Shown here: piece by piece, positions 32,946-39,631 of the stretch
How positions within the stretch are numbered: position 1 is the first letter of the stretch
How the letters are laid out: every line of letters starts with the position of its first letter
Assembly (NCBI GenBank): GCA_046537875.1
Contig: JBKHJZ010000004.1
Location: 1-49,416, forward strand
Direction of reading: 5' to 3'
DNA length: 49,416 nt
DNA from: JBKHJZ01 sp046537875
Lineage (GTDB): Bacteria > Actinomycetota > Acidimicrobiia > Acidimicrobiales > VFJN01
Made by a program: the position numbers and the translations under genes
The notes under the pieces: generated by a model
Databases searched by the model: none
Told to the model about the DNA's origin: nothing
The model's input: the letters and a program-made list of their open reading frames with translations, nothing else

Positions 32946-33727
32946 CCACCGTCCGCGAGGTTGCGTCCGACCTGCGCACCGAGCAGGAGGCCCTCGATGC
33001 GATCGTCGCCGGCCTGGCCGACGAGCAGTGGGGGCTGCCGACGCCGAGCCCGGGGTGGACGGTGGCCGACCAGATCGGCCATCTCACCTACTTCGACGGC
33101 GCCGCCGCCACCGCGATCACCGACCCCGACGCCTTCGCCGCCTCGGTCGGCGAGCTTCTCGCGTCGCCCGCCGAGGTCGATGCCCGGACGTTGCACCGCC
33201 ACCTGCGGCCGCGGGAGCTGCTCGCCGCGTGGCGGGACGGCCGGGAGCGCCTCGCCCGGGCGGCGGAGACCCTCGGCGACGACACCCGCGTGGCCTGGTA
33301 CGGACCGTCCATGGGCGCGCGGTCGTTCCTGACCGCCCGGCTCATGGAGTGCTGGGCCCACGGCCACGATGTGGCGGACGCCGTGGGGGCCGAGCTACCG
33401 GCAACCGGCCGGCTCCGCCACGTCGCCCGGCTCGGGGTGATGACCCGGGCCTGGTCGTACGCCAACCGGGGGATCGAGGTGCCCGCCGGTGACGTGCGGG
33501 TCGAGCTGACCGGCCCCGCTGGCGAGCGGTGGGAGTTCGGGCCCGAGGACGCCGGCGAGGCCGTGACCGGCCCGGCTCTGGACTTCTGCCTGGTCGTCAC
33601 CCAGCGGCGCCACGTCGACGACACCCGGCTGCGCGTCACCGGCGAGGTCGCCCGCGACTGGTTGGTCAGGGCGCAGGCCTTCGCCGGTCCCCCCACCGAC
33701 GGCCCGGCCGCGAGGAGCAGGGCCTGA
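32942..33727 (+). CDS. TIGR03084 family metal-binding protein (DinB/MDMPI-like)
   Basis: 261 residues. WTVADQIGHLTYFDGAAATAI and MECWAHGHDVADAVG provide the His residues of a mycothiol-dependent-maleylpyruvate-isomerase/DinB four-helix metal site. The C-terminal part (LDFCLVVTQRRHVDDTRLRVTGEVARDWL) is typical of TIGR03084, an actinobacterial family commonly found in AtuA/acyl-CoA gene clusters with unknown function. It may be a thiol-dependent isomerase or an auxiliary protein of the pathway. ATGA overlap upstream, TGATG overlap downstream. Confidence 0.87.
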   Translation: MTTVREVASDLRTEQEALDAIVAGLADEQWGLPTPSPGWTVADQIGHLTYFDGAAATAITDPDAFAASVGELLASPAEVDARTLHRHLRPRELLAAWRDGRERLARAAETLGDDTRVAWYGPSMGARSFLTARLMECWAHGHDVADAVGAELPATGRLRHVARLGVMTRAWSYANRGIEVPAGDVRVELTGPAGERWEFGPEDAGEAVTGPALDFCLVVTQRRHVDDTRLRVTGEVARDWLVRAQAFAGPPTDGPAARSRA

Positions 33728-34515
33728 TGGCGGCGGTCGAGACCGAGCTGGCCGGCGGCGTGCTCACGGTGACCCTCGCCGACGAGGCCAACCGCAACGC
33801 GCTCGGGTCGACCCTGGTCGGCGAGCTGGTGGAGGCCCTCGACACGGCCGACGCCGATCCCGAGGTGCGGGTGGTGGTCCTCACCAACCGGGGAACCGTG
33901 TTCTGCGCCGGCGCGGACCTGTCGGAGCGGTCCTCCGGCGCCGGTCCCTCCGCCGTCCGCAACCCACAGGAGCTGTTCGGGCGGTTCGCCCGGTCGCCCA
34001 AGCCGTACGTCGGGCGCATCGCGGGGCACTGCGTGGCGGGCGGGATGGGGCTCGCCGCCGCCATGGACATCTCGTTCGCCGCCGAGAGTGCCCGGTTCGG
34101 CTTCACCGAGGTGCGGGTGGGCGTGGCGCCGGCCGTGATCTCGGTGGTGTGCCTGCCCAAGATGCGGGCCGCCGACGCCCGGGCCGCGTTCCTCCGGGGC
34201 AGCCGGTTCGGCGCCGCCGAGGCCGCCCGGATGGGCCTGATCACCGCCTCCGTCCCCGCCGACCGGCTCGACGGAGAGGTCGAGGCTGCGGTCACCGATC
34301 TGCTGGCGGGCGGACCGGAGGCGATCGCCGCGTCGAAGCGGCTGCTGGCCGAGGTGCCGGGCATGGCCGTGGACGACGCGTTTCGGTGGGCCGGCGAGCT
34401 CTCTGCCAGGCTCTTCGCCGGGGACGAGGCCGCGGAGGGCATGCGAGCATTCCGGGAGAAGCGACCGGCGGCGTGGGTGCCCCGGTCGCCGGAGACAGGA
34501 GGGGACGATGGCTGA
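33727..34515 (+). CDS. Enoyl-CoA hydratase, methylglutaconyl-CoA hydratase-like (LiuC/AtuE type)
   Basis: 262 residues. NRGTVFCAGADLSE is the oxyanion loop. The block GHCVAGGMGLAAAMDISFAAE followed by FGFTEVRVGVAPAVISVV is the form seen in 3-methylglutaconyl-CoA and isohexenylglutaconyl-CoA hydratases: the first Glu is replaced by Gly, the second is kept in FTE. It should add water to the 3-alkylglutaconyl-CoA made by carboxylation and give a tertiary 3-hydroxy-3-alkylglutaryl-CoA. This fits the upstream carboxylase as the next step. It overlaps TIGR03084 by one base and the DUF35 gene by eight bases. Confidence 0.9.
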   Translation: MAAVETELAGGVLTVTLADEANRNALGSTLVGELVEALDTADADPEVRVVVLTNRGTVFCAGADLSERSSGAGPSAVRNPQELFGRFARSPKPYVGRIAGHCVAGGMGLAAAMDISFAAESARFGFTEVRVGVAPAVISVVCLPKMRAADARAAFLRGSRFGAAEAARMGLITASVPADRLDGEVEAAVTDLLAGGPEAIAASKRLLAEVPGMAVDDAFRWAGELSARLFAGDEAAEGMRAFREKRPAAWVPRSPETGGDDG

Positions 34516-34915
34516 CACGGTTCCGCTGGTCGACTACCTGGTGCTGGGGGACGACCCGCACCTGGTGGCCAACGAGTGCACGGCGTGCGGGGCACGGTTC
34601 TTCGACCGGCGCAACGCCTGCGCGGCCTGCGGAGGCCGCGAGTTCCGTCAGGTCCGGGTGGCGAGCGAGGGGGAGCTGCGGTCATTCACGATCGTCTCCC
34701 ACGCCGCGCCGGGCATCCCGGTGCCGTACGTGGCCGGGGTCGTCGACTGCGACGGCACCAGCGTGCGGACCAACATCGTCAACGTGGAGGCGTCCCCCGA
34801 GCACGTGACGCTGGGCATGAAGGTCCGGCTCACCACGGTGCCCGTGGGCACCGACAGCACCGGTACCGAGGCGATCGGCTTCGGGTTCGAGCCCGTCGAG
34901 AACGGAGAGACGTGA
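34508..34915 (+). CDS. Zn-ribbon/OB-fold protein (DUF35, ChsH2-DUF35-like)
   Basis: 135 residues. A rubredoxin-like zinc ribbon has Cys24, Cys27, Cys38 and Cys41 (CTAC and CAAC pairs). It is followed by an OB-fold (GELRSFTIVSHAAP, PVPYVAGVVDCDGT, GMKVRLTTVPV). DUF35 proteins bind acyl-CoA and form complexes with SCP-x/Ltp2-like thiolases, as in ChsH2-DUF35 with the aldolase Ltp2 in steroid side-chain degradation. The gene overlaps both neighbours and is directly followed by such a thiolase, so the two probably form one complex. Confidence 0.92.
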   Translation: MADTVPLVDYLVLGDDPHLVANECTACGARFFDRRNACAACGGREFRQVRVASEGELRSFTIVSHAAPGIPVPYVAGVVDCDGTSVRTNIVNVEASPEHVTLGMKVRLTTVPVGTDSTGTEAIGFGFEPVENGET

Positions 34916-36117
34916 TGGCGGAGGATGTCTGGATCCTCGGGATCCACATGACCAAGTTCGGCAAGCGCCCGGACCTCGACACGGTCGATCTGGCCGCCGA
35001 GGCGGCGCTGGGGGCGCTGGCCGACGGCGGCGTGATGATGAAGGACATCGGGGTGCTGGCCGCCGGCAACCTGATGGGCGCGTCGGCGGGCATCGGCCAG
35101 TCGCTCCAGAAGCAGATCGGCCAGACCGGCATCCCCGTGTACAACGTCGCCAACGCCTGCGCCACGGGCGCGACCGCGCTGCGCACCGCCATCATGGCGG
35201 TGAAGGCGGGCGAGACCGACATGGGTCTGGCGGTCGGCGTGGAGAAGCTGGCGGGAGCCGGGCTGCTGGCCGGCGGCTCCCGGCCGGCCGACGACGACAC
35301 GTGGACGCCGCGGGGCCGCTACGGCGCGGTCGCCCCCGTGGACGGCCGCATCGGCACCGAGACGATGCCGGGCGTCTTCGCGCAGGTGGGCATGGAGTAC
35401 GGCCACCGCTACGGCGGCACGACCTTCGAGCTGTTCGCGCGGATCAGCGAGAAGAACCACGCCCACTCCACCCTGAACCCGCTCGCCACCTACACGAAGC
35501 GGCTGTCGCTCGAGCAGATCATGGGCGACGTGATGATCGCCTACCCCAACACCCGGCCGATGTGCTCCGCGAACTGCGACGGCGGTGCCGCTGCGGTGGT
35601 GGTGTCGGACGCGAAGCTGCGCAGCCTGTCGGCCGAGCAGCGCCGCCGGGCCGTCAAGGTGTCGGCGTCGGTGCTCACCACCGATCCCTGGCGGGAGGGG
35701 TGCCAGGTGCTCCCCGACGTCAACACGCTCACCCGCGACGCGGCGACGCAGGCGTACGAGCGCGCGGGGGTGGGGCCCGAGGACCTCGACCTGGTGGAGC
35801 TGCACGACTGCTTCGCCACCGCCGAGCTGGTCCACTACGACAACCTGGGCCTCTGCGAGCCGGGTGGCGCCGTGGACTTCTTCGAGAGCGGCGCCCCGTG
35901 GCGCGACGGCCGGATGCCGGTCAACGTGTCGGGCGGCCTGCAGTCCAAGGGCCATCCCATCGCCGCCACCGGCATCGCCAACGTGTGGGAGATCAGCCAT
36001 CACCTGCGCGGCGAGGCCGGTGACCGACAGATCGAGGGTGCCCGGGTCGGGCTCGCCCACGTGATCGGTCTCGGCTCGGCGTGCGGCGTCCACATCCTGG
36101 AGCGCAGCGCCGCCTGA
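34915..36117 (+). CDS. Thiolase-fold protein, SCP-x/Ltp2-like
   Basis: 400 residues from ATG at 34915. Thiolase fold with nucleophile Cys82 (NACATGATAL), the SCP-x motif ELHDCFATAE (His297) and SGGLQSKGHPIAATG (His347). The last thiolase motif is altered to GLGSACGVHI. The group includes both SCP-x thiolases and Ltp2 retro-aldolases that split tertiary beta-hydroxyacyl-CoAs together with a DUF35 partner. Because Cys82 and both His are retained, thiolysis is possible. Because the upstream enzymes would make a 3-hydroxy-3-alkylglutaryl-CoA, retro-aldol cleavage to acetyl-CoA and a beta-keto acid is an attractive alternative. It is the last gene of the operon and is followed by a strong inverted repeat. 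Confidence 0.9.
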   Translation: MAEDVWILGIHMTKFGKRPDLDTVDLAAEAALGALADGGVMMKDIGVLAAGNLMGASAGIGQSLQKQIGQTGIPVYNVANACATGATALRTAIMAVKAGETDMGLAVGVEKLAGAGLLAGGSRPADDDTWTPRGRYGAVAPVDGRIGTETMPGVFAQVGMEYGHRYGGTTFELFARISEKNHAHSTLNPLATYTKRLSLEQIMGDVMIAYPNTRPMCSANCDGGAAAVVVSDAKLRSLSAEQRRRAVKVSASVLTTDPWREGCQVLPDVNTLTRDAATQAYERAGVGPEDLDLVELHDCFATAELVHYDNLGLCEPGGAVDFFESGAPWRDGRMPVNVSGGLQSKGHPIAATGIANVWEISHHLRGEAGDRQIEGARVGLAHVIGLGSACGVHILERSAA

Positions 36118-36151
36118 CAGGGCGGCGGAGACGCACAGCCATCCCGCACGG

Positions 36152-36201
36152 CGTTCTGGCAGCGCTGGGTTCGCTCACTGCGACCCGCGGCTGCCAGAAC
36201 G
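36152..36201. terminator. Perfect 12-bp inverted repeat between convergent thiolase and TetR genes
   Basis: CGTTCTGGCAGC (36152-36163) and GCTGCCAGAACG (36190-36201) are perfectly complementary. The 26-nt interior can pair further (GGGT 36167-36170 with ACCC 36183-36186). It begins 34 nt after the thiolase stop and its right arm lies inside the last codons of the opposite-strand TetR gene. It is the strongest inverted repeat I found and probably ends the eight-gene operon; no T-tract. Confidence 0.55.
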
Positions 36202-36798
36202 GGGTCGTGGCGGGCGGAGGCCGTCGAGCAGGGCCCGGGTCCCGAGGTCCCAGCGGCGCTCGACCGACGCCTGCGATCGCCCGAGCCGGGACGCGCTCTC
36301 GGCGCCGGCGAGGCCGAGGGTGAGCGCCAGCACGACGTGCGCGATGTCGGTCGGATCGCCCTCCAGCTCGCCGGCGGCGACGCACCGGCGAACGCGGCCG
36401 ACGACGAACTCCCGCAGGGAGTCCCCGGCCCGGGCCTCCGGCGGCCCCGGATCGAAGTCGGCGAAGGGCCGGGAGAACATCACGTCCGCGAGGACCGGAT
36501 TCTCCCGCACGAACGACCGGATCACCTCGACCAGGTCGAGGAGATCGGCCACGGGGTCGCTCGACTCCGCGAGCGCGTCGAAGTCCCGCCGGAGCAGCCG
36601 GAAGCCCTCGAAGAAGACCTCGCGCACCAGGCCGGCCTTGTCGCCGAACAGCTCGTAGACGGCCGGGGTCGAGGTGGCGGCCCGCTCGGCGACCCTGCGG
36701 GTGGTGAACCCGGCGACGCCGTCCCGGGCGAGCATGTCGACGGCCACGTGCAGCACGCGATCCCGCAGCTCCGGCGTCCGCTGCTTGGTCCTGGGCAT
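36175..36798 (-). CDS. TetR-family transcriptional regulator
   Basis: 207 residues. The N-terminal helix-turn-helix is canonical (RDRVLHVAVDMLARDGVAGFTTRRVAERAATSTPAVYELFGDKAGLV). The helical C-terminal half (LLDLVEVIRSFVRENPVLADVMFSRP) resembles TetR_C domains of fatty-acid/CoA-type regulators. It is 36 nt downstream of the crotonase gene on the same strand and probably autoregulated with it. The palindrome at 37605-37619 before that gene is a candidate operator. The 3' end overlaps the terminator-like repeat. Confidence 0.92.
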   Translation of the reverse strand: MPRTKQRTPELRDRVLHVAVDMLARDGVAGFTTRRVAERAATSTPAVYELFGDKAGLVREVFFEGFRLLRRDFDALAESSDPVADLLDLVEVIRSFVRENPVLADVMFSRPFADFDPGPPEARAGDSLREFVVGRVRRCVAAGELEGDPTDIAHVVLALTLGLAGAESASRLGRSQASVERRWDLGTRALLDGLRPPRPRSGSRGSQ

Positions 36799-36834
36799 GG
36801 CCGGGTCACCGGGCCGGCGGCGGGGTGCCCCGGC

Positions 36835-37536
36835 TCATGTGCCCGGGAGCACCCCGGCCTGGTCGGACTCGAGGGCGGCACGCAGGCGGGTCAGGACCTG
36901 CTCGCGGACGCGCAGCTTGGTTGCCGCGTGGGCGCCCAGGTCGAGCCCGGCCAGTCGCTCGGCGGTCGCCCGGGCGACGGTGAGCAGCTCGCCCGGGGGG
37001 ACGACGCCGTCGAGGAGCCCGGTGCCCACGGCGGTGTCGGGCGAGAACGTCTCGGCCAGCGTCAGGATCCGCGAGAGGTGGGCGGGGTCGACCCGCTCGC
37101 GGCAGATCTCGATCGCAGCGCGCGGGAGCGTGAGCCCGATCGCGACCTCGTTGGCGACGATCTTGTGCGCCGCCCCCTGGACGCCGATCCGGTGGTCGCC
37201 AGAGAGCACCAGGAACAGGCCCATCGCCACGGCGTGCCCCGAGCACGCGATCACCACGGGCGTGGGGAACGAAAGGAGCCGGTGGGCGAGCTCGAACCCG
37301 GCGCGGACCATGGCGATCGCGCCCGGCCCGCCGGCCTGCAGGGTCGGCAGGTCGAAGCCGGCCGAGAACACGCCCTCCCGGCCGGTGAGCACGACGACCG
37401 CCCCCTCCGCCTGGGCCCGGTCGAGCGCGCCGTCCACCTCGCTCAGCAGGGCGGGGGAGAGGCTGTTCACCTTGCCGTCGTCCATCGTCACGATCGCGAC
37501 CGGGCCCTCGGCCTCGTACGTCACCCTGCTGCCCAT
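36835..37536 (-). CDS. Crotonase/enoyl-CoA hydratase family protein
   Basis: 233 residues, shorter than a typical 260-residue hydratase. ATG at 37536 has GGAGGG 7 nt upstream. GREGVFSAGFDLPTL is the oxyanion segment; in CSGHAVAMGLFLVLSGD the first catalytic Glu is replaced by Phe, while the second is kept (IVANEVAIGLTLP). Members of this subgroup are annotated as EchA-like, but loss of the first Glu argues against ordinary hydration; isomerase chemistry is more likely. It is the first gene of a pair with the TetR regulator. Confidence 0.88.
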   Translation of the reverse strand: MGSRVTYEAEGPVAIVTMDDGKVNSLSPALLSEVDGALDRAQAEGAVVVLTGREGVFSAGFDLPTLQAGGPGAIAMVRAGFELAHRLLSFPTPVVIACSGHAVAMGLFLVLSGDHRIGVQGAAHKIVANEVAIGLTLPRAAIEICRERVDPAHLSRILTLAETFSPDTAVGTGLLDGVVPPGELLTVARATAERLAGLDLGAHAATKLRVREQVLTRLRAALESDQAGVLPGT

Positions 37537-37604
37537 CGCGCACCCCTCCCGTGAATCGCTGCCGACGCCGAACCCCGGCGCCGGTGTCTCGGCGGCACGC
37601 TAAT

Positions 37605-37619
37605 CGTGACGACGTTACG
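37605..37619. promoter_or_regulatory. Palindromic candidate TetR operator
   Basis: CGTGACG and CGTTACG flank a central A as a 15-bp near-perfect palindrome (one mismatched pair), 69 nt upstream of the crotonase start. It sits in a locally AT-richer stretch (TAATCG to TACGAAACAA). Size and place suit a TetR dimer site for the regulator encoded second in the operon. Binding is inferred. Confidence 0.45.
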
Positions 37620-37670
37620 AAACAAGGTCACCGTTGTGGCCGGCGGTGAGCCGGCGCAGCACCCGCGGCG

Positions 37671-38063
37671 TCAGCCCTCCAGGGCGCCGGGATCGGCCGG
37701 GACGTCCACCGCGTGCTCCCGGAGCGCCTCCAGCGGGACCGTGTCGAGGGCGCGTTCGTGGGTCGAGGCCAGCACCACGGGCGCGGCCACGCCGGCCTCG
37801 TACGCCCGCAGCCAGTTGACCGCGGTCACGCACCAGCGGTCGCCCGGCACCAGCCCGGGGAACTGGAACCGGGGCATCGGGGTGCTGAGGTCGTTGCCGA
37901 TGCTGCGCTGGTGCTCCAGGAACTCCGTGGTCACCACCGCGCAGATGGTGTGGCTTCCGAGGTCCTCCGGACCGGTGCGGCAGCAGGCGTCCCGGTAGAA
38001 GCCGGTGACGGGATCGTCGCCGCAGGGCTCGAGCTCGCCGCCCAACACGTTCCGGTCGTTCAC
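37671..38063 (-). CDS. DUF2237 family protein
   Basis: 130 residues from GTG at 38063. The sequence NVLGGELEPCGDDPVTGFYRDACCRTGPEDLGSHTICAVVT is the hallmark of DUF2237, followed by FLEHQRSIGNDLSTPMP, FPGLVPGDRWCVTAVNWLRAYEAG and ASTHERAL. Conserved Cys and His residues suggest a metal or redox role but no function is known. Length is normal for the family. It sits between the crotonase and carboxymuconolactone decarboxylase-like genes on the same strand, with gaps of 134 and 55 nt. Confidence 0.93.
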   Translation of the reverse strand: MNDRNVLGGELEPCGDDPVTGFYRDACCRTGPEDLGSHTICAVVTTEFLEHQRSIGNDLSTPMPRFQFPGLVPGDRWCVTAVNWLRAYEAGVAAPVVLASTHERALDTVPLEALREHAVDVPADPGALEG

Positions 38064-38118
38064 GGCCCCAGTATCGCGGCTGGCCGCCCGGTCGCACGGG
38101 GCACCCGGGGGCCCGGTC

Positions 38119-38706
38119 TCAGGAGGCGAAGCCCTCGACGCCCGGCTCCCGCTCCACCCCGCACGAGTTCAGGGCGAACGCCACCAGGTGGTACTGGCCC
38201 ACGAGCATGGTCAGCTCGATCAGCTGCGGTTCGTCGTAGCGCGCCGCCAACCCCGCCCACGTGGTGTCGCCGATGCGGGCATCGGTGTGCAGTTCGTCGG
38301 CGGCGCGCAGCAGCCGGGCGTCCTCGGCGGACCAGCCGGGCGCATCGGGTCCCGCGGCGACCGCCTCGATCTCCTCGTCGGAGACCCCGGCGTCGCGGGC
38401 GATCACGAGGTGCTGGCCCCACTCGTACTCGGCGCCGCAGTTCCAGGCCGTGCGGAGGATGAGCAGCTCCCGGTCCCGTGCCGGGAGCAACCCGTTGAGC
38501 AGCAGCTCGCCGCCGAACCCCAGCCACCGCCGGAACAGGCGGGGGTGGCGCACGAGCGTCGAGAAGATGTTCAGCTCGCGGTCGCGCGAGCCGGTCGCCG
38601 CCGCCAGCAGGTCCCGCATCTCGCTGTCGCGCTGGTCCTCCGGCAGTGGGGGGATGCGGACGGCGTGCGCCGGGCCCCGCGAGGGATGGGGTGGCGTCGT
38701 GCTCAT
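38119..38706 (-). CDS. Carboxymuconolactone decarboxylase family protein (AhpD-like)
   Basis: 195 residues; GGAGG with a 6-nt spacer precedes the ATG at 38706. The CMD core (about 60-130) contains LRTAWNCGAEYEWGQHLVIARDAGVSDEEIEAV, in which the Glu and His of EYEWGQH match the proton relay of AhpD-like proteins. The CxxC redox pair of AhpD is absent (only one Cys, in WNCGAEY), so peroxidase-reductase activity is unlikely. CMD proteins of this length are common beside SDRs in acyl-CoA and aromatic catabolism. The start is 22 nt after the SDR stop, so the genes are co-transcribed. Confidence 0.9.
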   Translation of the reverse strand: MSTTPPHPSRGPAHAVRIPPLPEDQRDSEMRDLLAAATGSRDRELNIFSTLVRHPRLFRRWLGFGGELLLNGLLPARDRELLILRTAWNCGAEYEWGQHLVIARDAGVSDEEIEAVAAGPDAPGWSAEDARLLRAADELHTDARIGDTTWAGLAARYDEPQLIELTMLVGQYHLVAFALNSCGVEREPGVEGFAS

Positions 38707-38728
38707 GGCTGTCCTCCGTAACGGTGGG

Positions 38729-39565
38729 TCACAGGGTGTGGAGGCCGCCGTCGGCGAGGAGCGTCTGGCCGGTCACGTAGCTGGACTCCCGAGAGAGCAG
38801 GAACACGGCGACGTAGGCGACCTCCCACGGCGTCCCCTGGCGGCCCAGGGGCACCCGGGCCCGGCCCCGCGACGGGCGGCCCTCGGTGGCCAGCCGCCCG
38901 AGCGGCGTGTCGATCAGCCCGGGCGCCACCACGTTGGCCCTGATCCGCCGTCGGGCACCCTCCCGGGCGACGTGGCGGCAGAGGCCGGCGAGCGCCGCCT
39001 TGGACGAGTCGTAGGCCGGGATGCCGCTGCCGGGCTGCAGTCCGGCGAGAGAGGAGACGAAGACGATCGACGATCCGGCGTCGAGCCGGTCGGCTGCGGC
39101 CCGGCAGACGAGGAAGTGCGCCCGCGTGTTCAGGGCGAAGGTGCGGTCCCACTCGTCCGGCGAGGTGCCGGCCAGGCCCCGCCCGAGGCCGGCGCCGACG
39201 TTGAGCACCAGCCCGTCGATGCCGCCGAGGGCGGTCGCCGACTCGTCGACCAGCCGCTCGCAGTCGGCCTCGCGGGTGGCGTCGGCGACGACGGTGTGGG
39301 CCTTCCCACCCTCGCCGGCGATGAGCTCGCAGGTCTGCGCCGCAGCGTCGGCGTCGATGTCGACGCAGGCGACCGAGGCCCCCTCCCGAGCGGCGAGGAT
39401 CGAGATCGCCCGCCCGTTGCCCGGCGGAGCGGTGGGGTCGGGTGTGCGGCGGGTTCCCGCACCGACCACCACGACCCGGCGGCCCGTGAGCCGGCCACGC
39501 CCGGGCGCGCGACCTGCGGCCTCGTCCGGCAGCTCGTTCTCCACGGCATCGGTGTCGGAGGGCAT
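38729..39565 (-). CDS. Short-chain dehydrogenase/reductase with extended glycine-rich loop
   Basis: 278 residues from ATG at 39565 (GGAG 9 nt upstream). The Rossmann start is RVVVVGAGTR, then an insertion (RTPDPTAPP) and GNGRAISILAAREGA, so the usual TGxxxGIG is stretched. The catalytic set is present: Asn in ALNTRAHF, Ser in SSIVFVSSLAG and YDSSK with Tyr and Lys. YVTGQTLLADGG closes the fold. It should oxidise or reduce a secondary alcohol/ketone with NAD(P). Actinobacterial SDRs with this loop form a subgroup often near CoA-ester catabolism. It precedes the CMD gene in the same transcript. Confidence 0.9.
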   Translation of the reverse strand: MPSDTDAVENELPDEAAGRAPGRGRLTGRRVVVVGAGTRRTPDPTAPPGNGRAISILAAREGASVACVDIDADAAAQTCELIAGEGGKAHTVVADATREADCERLVDESATALGGIDGLVLNVGAGLGRGLAGTSPDEWDRTFALNTRAHFLVCRAAADRLDAGSSIVFVSSLAGLQPGSGIPAYDSSKAALAGLCRHVAREGARRRIRANVVAPGLIDTPLGRLATEGRPSRGRARVPLGRQGTPWEVAYVAVFLLSRESSYVTGQTLLADGGLHTL

Positions 39566-39604
39566 GGGTCGTGGCTCCAGGGGCCGAGCGGTGGTGCGCG
39601 TCGT

Positions 39605-39618
39605 GGGCACCCTAGGCC
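39605..39618 (-). promoter_or_regulatory. Candidate promoter element for the SDR-CMD operon
   Basis: The minus strand reads GGCCTAGGGTGCCC, identical to the element at 22588-22601. TAGGGT (39609-39614) is 43 nt before the SDR start, and TTGACC (39630-39635) lies 15 nt further upstream, overlapping the stop of the preceding gene. Confidence 0.4.
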
Positions 39619-39631
39619 GGTGCGCGACCGG

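Noticed and set aside
26751..36117. Leucine (liu) operon
   Set aside because: Isovaleryl-CoA dehydrogenase and HMG-CoA lyase are absent and AtuA, DUF35 and TIGR03084 are present, so a plain leucine pathway is not the best reading, though short substrates are not excluded.
38119..38706. AhpD alkylhydroperoxidase
   Set aside because: The CxxC redox motif is missing; only the general carboxymuconolactone decarboxylase fold is supported.
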